This document shows positions 9,106 to 16,791 of a stretch of DNA of 64,000 bases, piece after piece. A program made the translations under genes and the position numbers. The notes under the pieces are model-generated. The model ran no database searches. It had not been told where the DNA came from and was given only the letters and a program-made list of their open reading frames with translations. Source of the stretch: an uncultured Kiloniellaceae bacterium (GTDB lineage Bacteria; Pseudomonadota; Alphaproteobacteria; Kiloniellales; Kiloniellaceae); contig CANLSF010000008.1 of NCBI GenBank assembly GCA_947493695.1, positions 173,670-237,669 of the forward strand, given 5' to 3'. The stretch's first letter is position 1. Each line of letters begins with the position of its first letter.

Positions 9106-9594
9106 TCACTGCATTAGGAGCCGATCAAGCGAGACGGTCTTGCTTTCCTTGGAGGTTTGCAGCACTACGTGACTGCTGAGGTTCAGCCCCTCTGGGCCGG
9201 TGGCCAGCAGGTGGTCGCTGATGGCGGTGTAGGTTCCGATGTCGCTGCAGACGAAACGCAGCAGGTAGTCGAACTGACCGCTGACCTTATGGCATTCCAC
9301 AAGCTCGGGGATACCCGCGACCACGGTTTCAAACGCGCTGAAGACGCCCTTTTCGTGGCTTGAAAGGCTTACACTGACAAAGACAGTGATGCTCGGCGCG
9401 ACACGCTCCACATCGATATGGCAGGAATAACCTTTGATGACGCCGAGCGTTTCGAGCCGTTTCACCCGCTGAAGGCAGGGGCTAGGGGATAAGCCGACCT
9501 TTTCCGAGAGGGCCTGATTGGTGATCCGACCGTTGTCCTGCAGGATCGCAAGGATCTTGAGGTCGATCCGATCCAGTTCATTATGCTGTGTCAC
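9106..9594 (-). CDS. Lrp/AsnC family transcriptional regulator
   Basis: A 162-residue regulator with the AsnC-type helix-turn-helix at the N-terminus (LDRIDLKILAILQDNGRI, then LSEKVGLSPSPCLQRVKRLE, about residues 28-47) and a C-terminal RAM ligand-binding domain with the usual V-S-G-x-F/D-Y segment (KVSGQFDYLL). The start is GTG at 9594. The gene is divergent from the arginase gene, with 218 bases between them. It probably senses arginine or ornithine and activates the arginase operon, as arginase-linked Lrp proteins do elsewhere (inference). Confidence 0.9.
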   Translation of the reverse strand: MTQHNELDRIDLKILAILQDNGRITNQALSEKVGLSPSPCLQRVKRLETLGVIKGYSCHIDVERVAPSITVFVSVSLSSHEKGVFSAFETVVAGIPELVECHKVSGQFDYLLRFVCSDIGTYTAISDHLLATGPEGLNLSSHVVLQTSKESKTVSLDRLLMQ

Positions 9595-9812
9595 TTTGTT
9601 TTCCTGATCGGATTATCTCTGGGTGTCGTTCGAAGTCGGTGTAAAATCCGCAGAATATTGGGATTTTTTAACTTTCTCAAAGGTACAGCAGTTTCTGCTG
9701 TCTTGCCAGAGTTCCTCCGCAGCACCTGCCTGCATTCTTTGTATCTTCGGCAGCACATAAACCTGCCTGTCTGGCATCCTCTGTTAAACCTTGAACAGTA
9801 GGATCCCTTTTC
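9595..9812. promoter_or_regulatory. Divergent control region, Lrp regulator and arginase
   Basis: 218 bases between a minus-strand Lrp gene and plus-strand arginase gene. The half next to the regulator is AT-rich (for example GGGATTTTTTAAC near 9660), as expected for Lrp sites, which are loosely conserved. I cannot assign a defined operator. Confidence 0.4.
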
Positions 9813-10766
9813 ATGGGTGTTGAAACCAAGACGCTGAAAGCCCCAGAAGCTGTGATTAATCAAGTCGGGTTGATTGGTGTTCCGACCGACGTCGGTGCCG
9901 GTGTCCGTGGTGCCTGCCTGGGGCCTGAGGCCCTCCGTATTGCAGGCCTCGCGAAATCACTGTCGGAGCTTGGCCACAAGGTCGCGGATCTGGGCGATCT
10001 CGACGGCCCCCCTAATCCGGAAGAACAGCCCGGCAACGGCTGTCGCAACCTGCGGGAGGTCAGCACCTGGTGCCGCCTGTTGCGTGACCGGATTACGGAA
10101 GTCGCGGATCAGGGAATGACGCCTGTGGTGTTGGGCGGGGACCACTGCATTGCCATGGGCTCCATCGCCGGTATCGCCAAACACTGCAGCGCGGCAGGGA
10201 AGCCCTTGTATGTGCTCTGGTTCGATGCTCATACGGATTTCAATACGCCGCTGTCTTCTCCCTCGGGCAACGTACATGGCATGCCGATTGCGGCTCTCTG
10301 CGGACGGATCGAAGACCCGGAGTTCGATCTGGGTGTACCGACTCCTGTTGTTGACCCCAGTCACATCAATCTCTTCGGTATTCGGTCGGTCGACCAGGTT
10401 GAAAAGGCGTCCCTGGTCGACAGCGGCATGAAGGTCTTCGATATGCGGGCCATTGACGAGCGCAGCACCTTCACAATCATGCGCGAAATTCTGGAGGAAG
10501 TTGCCGCCGCCAAAGGGCATCTGCATGTCAGCCTGGATGTGGATTTTCTGGACCCCTCTATTGCGCCGGGCGTGGGGACCACCGTGCCGGGTGGCGTGAC
10601 CTATCGCGAGGCGCATCTCTGCATGGAGATGATTGCGGAGTCCGGTCTCATGGGGTCCCTCGATCTCGTTGAACTCAATCCTCTGCTCGATGAGAGAAAT
10701 AAATCTGCCGAGCTTCTGGTTGATCTGACCGGCAGTCTGTTTGGCAAGGCGACCCTGCACCGCTAG
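9813..10766 (+). CDS. rocF: Arginase
   Basis: A 317-residue ureohydrolase. The dimanganese-binding motifs are intact: [13 protein letters not shown] (GGDH 108-111), [11 protein letters not shown] (DAHTDFN 138-144) and [17 protein letters not shown] (DVDFLD 242-247). VHG at about 154-156 matches the N-x-H-G substrate loop. The start region [23 protein letters not shown] is typical of true arginases rather than agmatinases. It hydrolyses L-arginine to ornithine and urea in the cytoplasm. Ornithine aminotransferase follows 44 bases downstream, so the two genes form the arginase route to glutamate semialdehyde. A divergent Lrp gene probably regulates it. Confidence 0.95.
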   Translation: MGVETKTLKAPEAVINQVGLIGVPTDVGAGVRGACLGPEALRIAGLAKSLSELGHKVADLGDLDGPPNPEEQPGNGCRNLREVSTWCRLLRDRITEVADQGMTPVVLGGDHCIAMGSIAGIAKHCSAAGKPLYVLWFDAHTDFNTPLSSPSGNVHGMPIAALCGRIEDPEFDLGVPTPVVDPSHINLFGIRSVDQVEKASLVDSGMKVFDMRAIDERSTFTIMREILEEVAAAKGHLHVSLDVDFLDPSIAPGVGTTVPGGVTYREAHLCMEMIAESGLMGSLDLVELNPLLDERNKSAELLVDLTGSLFGKATLHR

Positions 10767-10810
10767 GAGCGGATTGCAGGTCTGGCGCTATAGAATTACG
10801 GAGTGAAGCA

Positions 10811-12019
10811 ATGAAAATGAATCCTGAAGAACTGGTCGCCGTCGAAGCCGAGCTTGGCGCGCATAACTATAAGCCGCTCGATGTGGTGCTGTCCCGGGGC
10901 GAGGGCATCTGGGTCTGGGACGCGGACGGCAATCGCTACATGGATTGTCTGTCCGCGTACTCCGCGGTCAATCAGGGACACTGTCATCCGAAAATTCGCG
11001 AAGCCCTGATTGAGCAATCCGGACGTCTCGCGCTGACCTCGCGCGCCTTTCACAACGATCAGCTGGCGCTCTTCTATCAGGAGGTTTGCGAGCTGACCAA
11101 TTCCCACAAGGTTCTGCCGATGAACAGCGGCGCCGAGGCGGTCGAGAGTGCGATCAAAGCCGTGCGCAAGTGGGGCTACGAGGTCAAAGGCGTTCCCGAC
11201 AATCAGGCTGAAATCATCGTCTGCTCCGACAACTTCCATGGTCGGACCATCGCAATCGTCGGCTTCAGCACGGACCCGGCGGCGCGCAATCACTTCGGTC
11301 CCTTCGCGCCCGGTTTCAAGGTGGTTCCCTTCGGCGACGCAGCGGCGCTCGACGCTGCCATCACACCCAATACGGTCGGCTTCCTGGTCGAACCGATCCA
11401 GGGCGAGGCGGGTGTGATCATCCCACCGGACGGATACCTGAAGCAGGTGCGCGAAATCTGTACCCGGGAAAACGTTGTCCTGATCCTGGATGAGATTCAA
11501 ACCGGCCTGGGCCGCACCGGCAAGCTGCTGGCCGAGGAACATGAGGAGATCGAGGCGGATTTGACGCTGGTCGGGAAGGCGCTCTCCGGGGGCTTTTATC
11601 CGGTGTCAGCGGTGCTTTCGAACTCCGAAGTGCTCGGTGTGCTCAAGCCGGGCCAGCACGGCTCGACCTTTGGCGGTAATCCCATGGCCTGTGCTGTGGC
11701 CCGGGCGGCGCTGCGCGTCCTGATCGAAGAGGGCATGATCGAGAACGCGGAGAAGATGGGGCGCTATTTCGTGGAGGGCCTGAAAGGTCTTCGGAACAAT
11801 CTGGTCAAAGAGGTCCGTGGCCGTGGTCTGATGCTGGCTGTGGAGTTCCACAGCGAGGCCGGCGGCGCGCGTCAATACTGCGAAGCGCTCCGGCAGAAGG
11901 GGATCCTCTGCAAGGAAACGCATGTCGATACGATCCGCTTCGCACCGCCCCTGATCATAGATAAGGATCAGGTCGACTGGGCGCTGGAACGCATCGAACC
12001 GGTCCTGCGCATGCAATAA
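10811..12019 (+). CDS. rocD: Ornithine aminotransferase
   Basis: A 402-residue class III PLP aminotransferase with the ornithine aminotransferase layout: [17 protein letters not shown] (44-60), the active-site Tyr/Arg region, [15 protein letters not shown] (224-238) and the PLP lysine K256 in [17 protein letters not shown]. The end [20 protein letters not shown] is also standard. It converts ornithine and 2-oxoglutarate to glutamate-5-semialdehyde and glutamate. It sits directly after arginase in an apparent two-gene operon; no pyrroline-5-carboxylate dehydrogenase is in the window. Confidence 0.95.
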   Translation: MKMNPEELVAVEAELGAHNYKPLDVVLSRGEGIWVWDADGNRYMDCLSAYSAVNQGHCHPKIREALIEQSGRLALTSRAFHNDQLALFYQEVCELTNSHKVLPMNSGAEAVESAIKAVRKWGYEVKGVPDNQAEIIVCSDNFHGRTIAIVGFSTDPAARNHFGPFAPGFKVVPFGDAAALDAAITPNTVGFLVEPIQGEAGVIIPPDGYLKQVREICTRENVVLILDEIQTGLGRTGKLLAEEHEEIEADLTLVGKALSGGFYPVSAVLSNSEVLGVLKPGQHGSTFGGNPMACAVARAALRVLIEEGMIENAEKMGRYFVEGLKGLRNNLVKEVRGRGLMLAVEFHSEAGGARQYCEALRQKGILCKETHVDTIRFAPPLIIDKDQVDWALERIEPVLRMQ

Positions 12020-12036
12020 CCGGGGGCTTAGCGCGT

Positions 12037-12094
12037 GTCGAGTTCAATCGAACATATGTATTCGAAGGCAGATCCGAGACAGCGTTTGCAGAGC
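12037..12094 (+). repeat. Dispersed 58-bp intergenic repeat, copy 1
   Basis: This stretch aligns without gaps to 23323-23380, with 46 of 58 bases identical by hand count. Both copies begin GTCG, contain CAATCGAA, GTATTCG, AGGCAGATC, then GTTTGCAGAGC. The copy lies after rocD, before the AAA+ gene. Confidence 0.65.
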
Positions 12095-12141
12095 ACAACG
12101 CGTTCGGATCAGCCAGAGAATACAGTTAAACGCGACATGCG

Positions 12142-12717
12142 TTAGTCGTCGTCGCCGGTGAAGCGGATGATCTTTTGAAAGTAACGTCCCAGCGCCTGGT
12201 TACGATCAGGGCTGGCGTTGGTTGAGAAGATGACGAGGTCCGCATAGTTTTCCATGCGCTCGAGCAAATAGGCGACCTCCTGATTTGCGTAGCTGCTGTG
12301 GTTGTCTTTGACCTCGCTGCGTTTACCGAAGAGGGCATCGGCTTCGTCGAAGAACAGCAGCCAGTTTTCGGCAGAGGCGCGGTCGAGCAGTTTTGACAGG
12401 TTCTTTTCCGTTTCACCGATATAGCGTGAGATCAGGTTCGGAAGGTCGACATAGACGACCCGGCGTCCGCTCTTCTGACCGATCAGGAGACCTGCGAGCG
12501 TCTTGCCCGTGCCCGGTGGACCGGAAAAGAGAACGCGATAGCTTCTGGGCTTGCCGTTTTGCCGAAGCGCGCGCTCTTCCTTGCGGAGTTCCGCCAGTTC
12601 CGCTTTGATTTTCTGGAATGCCCCGACGTCCCGCCAGTTCAGTTCGGTTGTCAGCTCACGTGCCGGAAATGATCGCCCGAATGCCTTGAGATCGTTTGCC
12701 TGGATTCTCGGTGTCAT
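12142..12717 (-). CDS. Short single-domain AAA+ ATPase
   Basis: A 191-residue AAA+ protein with Walker A GPPGTGKT (66-73) and Walker B LLFFDEADALF (120-130, acidic pair 124-125). The stretch FGKRSEVKDNH...YANQEVAYLLERME (130-156) is the wording found in the ATPase of contractile injection systems (Afp15/Pvc15-like) and related AAA proteins (family knowledge, from memory). Unlike those proteins of several hundred residues, this one stops straight after sensor 1 and a weak arginine-finger region (STNASPDRNQALGRYFQ). The helical lid is missing. No tail-sheath or baseplate genes are nearby. It could be a truncated relative or a small regulatory ATPase. Confidence 0.75.
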   Translation of the reverse strand: MTPRIQANDLKAFGRSFPARELTTELNWRDVGAFQKIKAELAELRKEERALRQNGKPRSYRVLFSGPPGTGKTLAGLLIGQKSGRRVVYVDLPNLISRYIGETEKNLSKLLDRASAENWLLFFDEADALFGKRSEVKDNHSSYANQEVAYLLERMENYADLVIFSTNASPDRNQALGRYFQKIIRFTGDDD

Positions 12718-12884
12718 CTGACCTCCCCTCTCTCAATCAAGCGCCGAAGCCTTTAAAAGTCCTACCCAAACTCTGTTCTCCCCCGGAGCTTGGGTGCGTT
12801 TAAGTGAGCGTGCCGTTGTTGGGCTGGTTGCGAGTATAGCCGATTTTTCGAGAGATCAACGTGTTTGCTGTCTGATGACGGACG

Positions 12885-12918
12885 AAAAAAGAGCCGCCGG
12901 GGTCTAAACCGGCAGCTC
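12885..12918 (-). terminator. Intrinsic terminator of the sulfo-sugar/TRAP operon
   Basis: Read on the minus strand, GAGCTGCCGG and CCGGCGGCTC form a 10-bp stem with one mismatch, followed by six T. It lies 28 bases after the binding-protein stop and marks the end of the long minus-strand operon. Confidence 0.85.
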
Positions 12919-12945
12919 ATGGAAGTTATCGACAGGGTAATGAGG

Positions 12946-14016
12946 TTATTTGGCCGCTTCTTCGAACTCCGCCGTCAGTTTGGCTTCGCAGTCATTCACT
13001 GCTGTCTGAGCGGCTTTGATCCACTCGTCACCGAAGTTCTTCTCGTACCATTCCCAGACCGGCTGTGCGGCCTTCTGGAAGGAGGCTTTTTCCTCGGCCG
13101 TTGGCGAGTAAATCGTCCCTCCGGCTTCCTTGAAGGTCTCGAAGGCATCGACGCCCTTGCGCATAGGCAGCACCCGGGCTGTCTGTTTCAGGAACTGGAA
13201 GCCGTCATAGACGATGCGCTGGTGCTCGGCGCTCAGATCCTTGAAGGCATCCTCGTTCATCCACCAGAGCGCCGCCATGTAGGCATGGCCGTCGAGCGAG
13301 ATGAATTTCAGGTGATCCTGGAACTTCATGTTCACGATGTCGGTGATGCCGTTCTTGGTGCCTTCGACAACGCCGGTGCCCAGCGAGGTGTAGACTTCCG
13401 GCCAGGCGATCGGGGTCGGGTTGCCGCCCAGGGATTTTACCAGTTCGATCTGGATGTCGGCACCGATCGTACGCAGCTTCAGGCCATCAACATCGTCAGG
13501 TGTTTTTACCTGTTTGCTGGTGGTGGCGATGTTGCGCCAGCCGCCGGTGTTCGAAACCGCCATCAAGCGTGCGGCGCCGACATCTTCCAGCACCGCATTG
13601 CGGATCTTGCTGACCAGCGGACCGTCGAAGACACATTCGGCGACACGATCATTCGGCAGCAGATAAGGCAGGTCCAGGAACTGTGCAGGCGGATACCAGC
13701 CTGCCAGGCCGCCATTGGTGGTGATGTAGATCTCCAGGCGACCGTCCAGTAGGGCTTCGGAGCACTCATCCGCGTTGGAGCAGAAGCGTCCCGAAGGGAA
13801 GATCTCGACCTCGATCGCACCGTTTGAGGCGCTCTCCACATAGTTTTTCAGGACCAGAGAGCCGTCGTAGTCCTCGTCGTCCGGCGATCCGAGGAATGCG
13901 ATCTTGAGTGTAGTGTCCGCTGCAACGGCGGGTGTGGTGACTGTCATCCCGCTCAATGCCGCCGCACCAAAGCCGAAGGCGGCTGTGGTGGCTGCGAGTT
14001 TTTTCCAGGTAATCAT
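12946..14016 (-). CDS. TRAP transporter solute-binding protein, system 2 (DctP family)
   Basis: A 356-residue periplasmic protein with a signal peptide ending near AVAAD (residue 34). DctP landmarks include GLKLRTIGADIQIELVKSLGG, where the family Arg (about residue 183) contacts the ligand acid group, and YTSLGTGVVEGTKNGI. A C-N-A-D-E-C cysteine pair early in the mature protein is unusual. It is the last gene of the minus-strand cluster with GH31, isomerase, aldolase and a YihV-like kinase, so the ligand is probably an anionic sugar or its glycoside, such as sulfoquinovose (inference). Confidence 0.9.
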   Translation of the reverse strand: MITWKKLAATTAAFGFGAAALSGMTVTTPAVAADTTLKIAFLGSPDDEDYDGSLVLKNYVESASNGAIEVEIFPSGRFCSNADECSEALLDGRLEIYITTNGGLAGWYPPAQFLDLPYLLPNDRVAECVFDGPLVSKIRNAVLEDVGAARLMAVSNTGGWRNIATTSKQVKTPDDVDGLKLRTIGADIQIELVKSLGGNPTPIAWPEVYTSLGTGVVEGTKNGITDIVNMKFQDHLKFISLDGHAYMAALWWMNEDAFKDLSAEHQRIVYDGFQFLKQTARVLPMRKGVDAFETFKEAGGTIYSPTAEEKASFQKAAQPVWEWYEKNFGDEWIKAAQTAVNDCEAKLTAEFEEAAK

Positions 14017-14038
14017 CCCTATTGCCTCCTTATTATTC

Positions 14039-15343
14039 TCATTGGATTAAACCGAGGGCCCGAGGCACGAAAAGCGTCAGGTCCTCCACATAGGTGATCA
14101 GGAAGATCACCAGCACCTCTACCGCCAGGAAAGGCAGCATGGATTTCACGATGGCCTCGACCCGCACCTTGGCGACCGACGAGGCGACGAACAACACCAG
14201 TCCCATCGGTGGCGTCGCGAGCCCGACGGTGACGTTCACGCACATGATGATGGCGAAGTGAACCGGGTCGAGACCCAGGTCGGTCACGAAGACCTTGCCC
14301 AGGATCGGGCCCAGAATCAGGATGGCCGGACCGGCATCCAGGAACATGCCGACAATGAAGAGCATGATGTTGCAGAGGAACAGCAGCATAAGGGGGTTTT
14401 CCGTCAGCGAAAGAAGAAATTCCGACAGCATCTGCGCAGCGCCGACCTGATCTGCGACCCAGGAAAAAGATTTCGATGCCCCGATCAGCAGAAGAATAAT
14501 GCCCGAGGCAATTGCGGCGCGCAGGAAGACACGGGGGACCTCGCGCAGTTTCAGCGTGCGCAGCACCACCAGGGCCACAATGAAGGCGTAGAAAGCCGCA
14601 ACGCCCGCTGCTTCGGTCGGTGTGAACCAGCCGGACAGGATGCCGCCCAGCAGAATGACCGGGGTGAGCAGCGGCCAGAAGGAAGCACCGGCGGCCCGTG
14701 CAACTTCACGAGCAGGGGCGCGTTCGTTCGCGACCGGGAAGTCGTGCTTGATGGCCAGGAAATAGGTCACAGCCATCAGCCCGCCGCCGACCATCAGACC
14801 TGGCACGAGACCTGCGGCGAAGAGCGCTGCCGGACTGACGCCCATGATGAAGGCGTAGATGATCATGATGCCGCTGGGCGGGATGATCGGACCGATCACC
14901 GACGAGGCCGCCGTCACTGCCGCCGCGAACTGGCGGCTGTAGCCGTTTTTCTCCATGGCTGGGATCAGCATCGACCCCAGCGCCGATGTGTCGGCAACCG
15001 CAGAGCCCGACAAACCTGCAAAGAGGATCGACGAGAGGATGTTTACATGCGCCAGACCGCCGCGCACATGGCCGATCAGGGTCTGGGAAAAATGCACCAG
15101 CCGGGCGGTAATCCCGCCGGTGTTCATGATCTCCCCGGCGAGAATAAACATCGGCAGCGCCATCAAGGGCACCGAAGACATACCGGAAAAGAGCTGACTC
15201 AGCAGGGAATTGAGATCGCGCGGTTTAAAGTCGTTCCCGAAGTCGTTCACGACCGTGACGCCCGAGGCGAGCAGCAGACCGAAGACAACCGGTACACTGA
15301 CAGCCAGCAGAAGCAGGAAGGTCCAGAGAAAAGCCATCGGCAT
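14039..15343 (-). CDS. TRAP transporter large permease subunit, system 2 (DctM family)
   Basis: A 434-residue DctM subunit with about twelve membrane segments. It has the family motifs LFAGLSGSAVADTSALGSML (about residues 109-128), IIPPSGIMIIYAF, a central GWFTPTEAAGVAAFYA and the C-terminal GLATPPMGLVLFVA. This subunit is most like the SiaM/DctM carriers for acids. It lies between dctQ (15 bases upstream) and dctP (22 bases downstream) in one operon. Confidence 0.92.
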   Translation of the reverse strand: MPMAFLWTFLLLLAVSVPVVFGLLLASGVTVVNDFGNDFKPRDLNSLLSQLFSGMSSVPLMALPMFILAGEIMNTGGITARLVHFSQTLIGHVRGGLAHVNILSSILFAGLSGSAVADTSALGSMLIPAMEKNGYSRQFAAAVTAASSVIGPIIPPSGIMIIYAFIMGVSPAALFAAGLVPGLMVGGGLMAVTYFLAIKHDFPVANERAPAREVARAAGASFWPLLTPVILLGGILSGWFTPTEAAGVAAFYAFIVALVVLRTLKLREVPRVFLRAAIASGIILLLIGASKSFSWVADQVGAAQMLSEFLLSLTENPLMLLFLCNIMLFIVGMFLDAGPAILILGPILGKVFVTDLGLDPVHFAIIMCVNVTVGLATPPMGLVLFVASSVAKVRVEAIVKSMLPFLAVEVLVIFLITYVEDLTLFVPRALGLIQ

Positions 15344-15358
15344 GTCGGGGTCCTTTCC

Positions 15359-15991
15359 TTATTCCGCCCGGTTGGCTTCGACTTCTTCGAAGCTCCGTAC
15401 AGGTTTGACCTGTTCGTTGGTGGGATCGATCAATCCGAGGATGTAGCGGAAGATTAGCTCTATATTGGCCAGCAGCAGCAAAGTCATGCAGATTGGCATG
15501 GCGAGGTAGACGCTGCGCCAGGGGATATTGAGGACCGGAATCATCACCCGGGCTTTGAAGGGGCGGATCGACGCCAGGTCGAGCCCCAGCAGCCAGTCCA
15601 GAAAGATCTCCGTCGGCAGGAAACGGACGCCGACCTTGCGCAGGGTCAGGTCCAACCCGATCATGAAGAGCAGCATCAGAACCAGATGAACGATCAGCAG
15701 ATGCAGACGTGCGATGCGGCCACCCAGCATGTCATGAAAGAAATCTAGGGACACATTGGCTGCGCGACGATAGGCGATCGGTGCAACGACGAAGGCAGAG
15801 ATTGGCAGCATCACAATGAAGGCTTTTTCGGTCCACGGCATGGAGAAACCGGTCTTGCGGCCAAAAACCGACAGCACCACGGTCGCCAGCATGATGGCGA
15901 TACCGATCCAGGCAATGGGCTTCAGGACCTCTTCGGCGGCAAGATTGATCCGTCGGAGGCCACTAATTGCCAGCAGCAAAAGGCTTTTCAT
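15359..15991 (-). CDS. TRAP transporter small permease subunit, system 2 (DctQ family)
   Basis: A 210-residue protein with four hydrophobic segments and the DctQ-type motif W-x-E-x-A-F (MPWTEKAFIVMLPISAFV). Its second half has an enlarged loop with LLGLDLASIRPFKARV. A GGAGGAAAG ribosome site sits just before the ATG. It is the first of the three TRAP genes and follows the SDR gene by 65 bases on the same strand. Confidence 0.85.
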   Translation of the reverse strand: MKSLLLLAISGLRRINLAAEEVLKPIAWIGIAIMLATVVLSVFGRKTGFSMPWTEKAFIVMLPISAFVVAPIAYRRAANVSLDFFHDMLGGRIARLHLLIVHLVLMLLFMIGLDLTLRKVGVRFLPTEIFLDWLLGLDLASIRPFKARVMIPVLNIPWRSVYLAMPICMTLLLLANIELIFRYILGLIDPTNEQVKPVRSFEEVEANRAE

Positions 15992-16056
15992 CTTTCCTCC
16001 CCTTCGGACCGCCGTCCGGCACTTTTTTCCGTGCCTTGGTTACGGCTCGCCCGACG

Positions 16057-16791
16057 TCAGTCGTTCACCTGTCCACCGTCCACATTGATAGTTTGTCCGG
16101 TTACGTAACTCGCATCCTTGCTCAGCAGAAACTTGATGACGGATGCGACCTCCTCGGGTTCGCCGAAGCGGCCGAGCGGAATTTCTCTCAGCAGAATCTC
16201 GCGCCGTTTCTCGATGACCTTTGCCGGCATCGAGGTTTTTATGATTCCGGGCGATACGGCATTTACGGTTGCTTTGGTCTTGAAGCGCCGGGCCAGGGCG
16301 CGCGTCAATCCGACAAGGCCGCCTTTGGCCGCAGTATAGGCCACATGATCGATGGCGCCGCGTCGGAACGCAAGGGATGAAACGAACACCACCCGACCTA
16401 TTTCCTTGTCGGGAAAGCGCTCTGTCATTGCGGTTGCAAGGTCGTAGCCATTGGTCAGGTTGTTGGCCAGGGCGCGATCCCAGATCCCATGATCCTGTCC
16501 GAGTTCAGGGTCTTCTTCGAAGACACCGGCCAGATGAACGAAGCCGTAAATTGCTCCCGGAATGGCAGCGAGCGCCGCCTCGTAATCCGCCGGAGATGAG
16601 GTGTTGGTGGCATCGGCAAGAACACGGCACTCGGTTCCCGCCTGAAGCTCTTGCGCATACTCCGCGACGCCGCTGCCGGGCCGGTCGAGCAGCAGAAGAT
16701 TGTAACCCTCACGCAGAAATATCGGACAACAGGCCCGGCCAATTCCCCCGGCGGCACCCGTTACCACAAGCCATTTGGAGGAAGCGCTCAT
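16057..16791 (-). CDS. Short-chain dehydrogenase/reductase, candidate sulfolactaldehyde oxidoreductase
   Basis: A 244-residue classical SDR. The cofactor glycine motif is TGAAGGIG (about 11-18), the active-site set is S-S-L...Y-x-x-x-K (VSSLAFRRGAIDHVAYTAAKGG), and PG-I-I follows. Asp after the second strand (LLLLDRPG) favours NAD(H). The gene overlaps the GH31 stop by 4 bases, so it belongs to the same operon. In a sulfoglycolytic pathway a reductase or dehydrogenase is needed for the C3 product sulfolactaldehyde, and this is the only candidate in the cluster (inference). The known E. coli enzyme YihU is from a different family. Confidence 0.8.
   Translation of the reverse strand: MSASSKWLVVTGAAGGIGRACCPIFLREGYNLLLLDRPGSGVAEYAQELQAGTECRVLADATNTSSPADYEAALAAIPGAIYGFVHLAGVFEEDPELGQDHGIWDRALANNLTNGYDLATAMTERFPDKEIGRVVFVSSLAFRRGAIDHVAYTAAKGGLVGLTRALARRFKTKATVNAVSPGIIKTSMPAKVIEKRREILLREIPLGRFGEPEEVASVIKFLLSKDASYVTGQTINVDGGQVND

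Noticed and set aside
12865..13752. Plus-strand open frame of 295 codons
   Set aside because: Antisense to the system 2 DctP gene and runs through its terminator.
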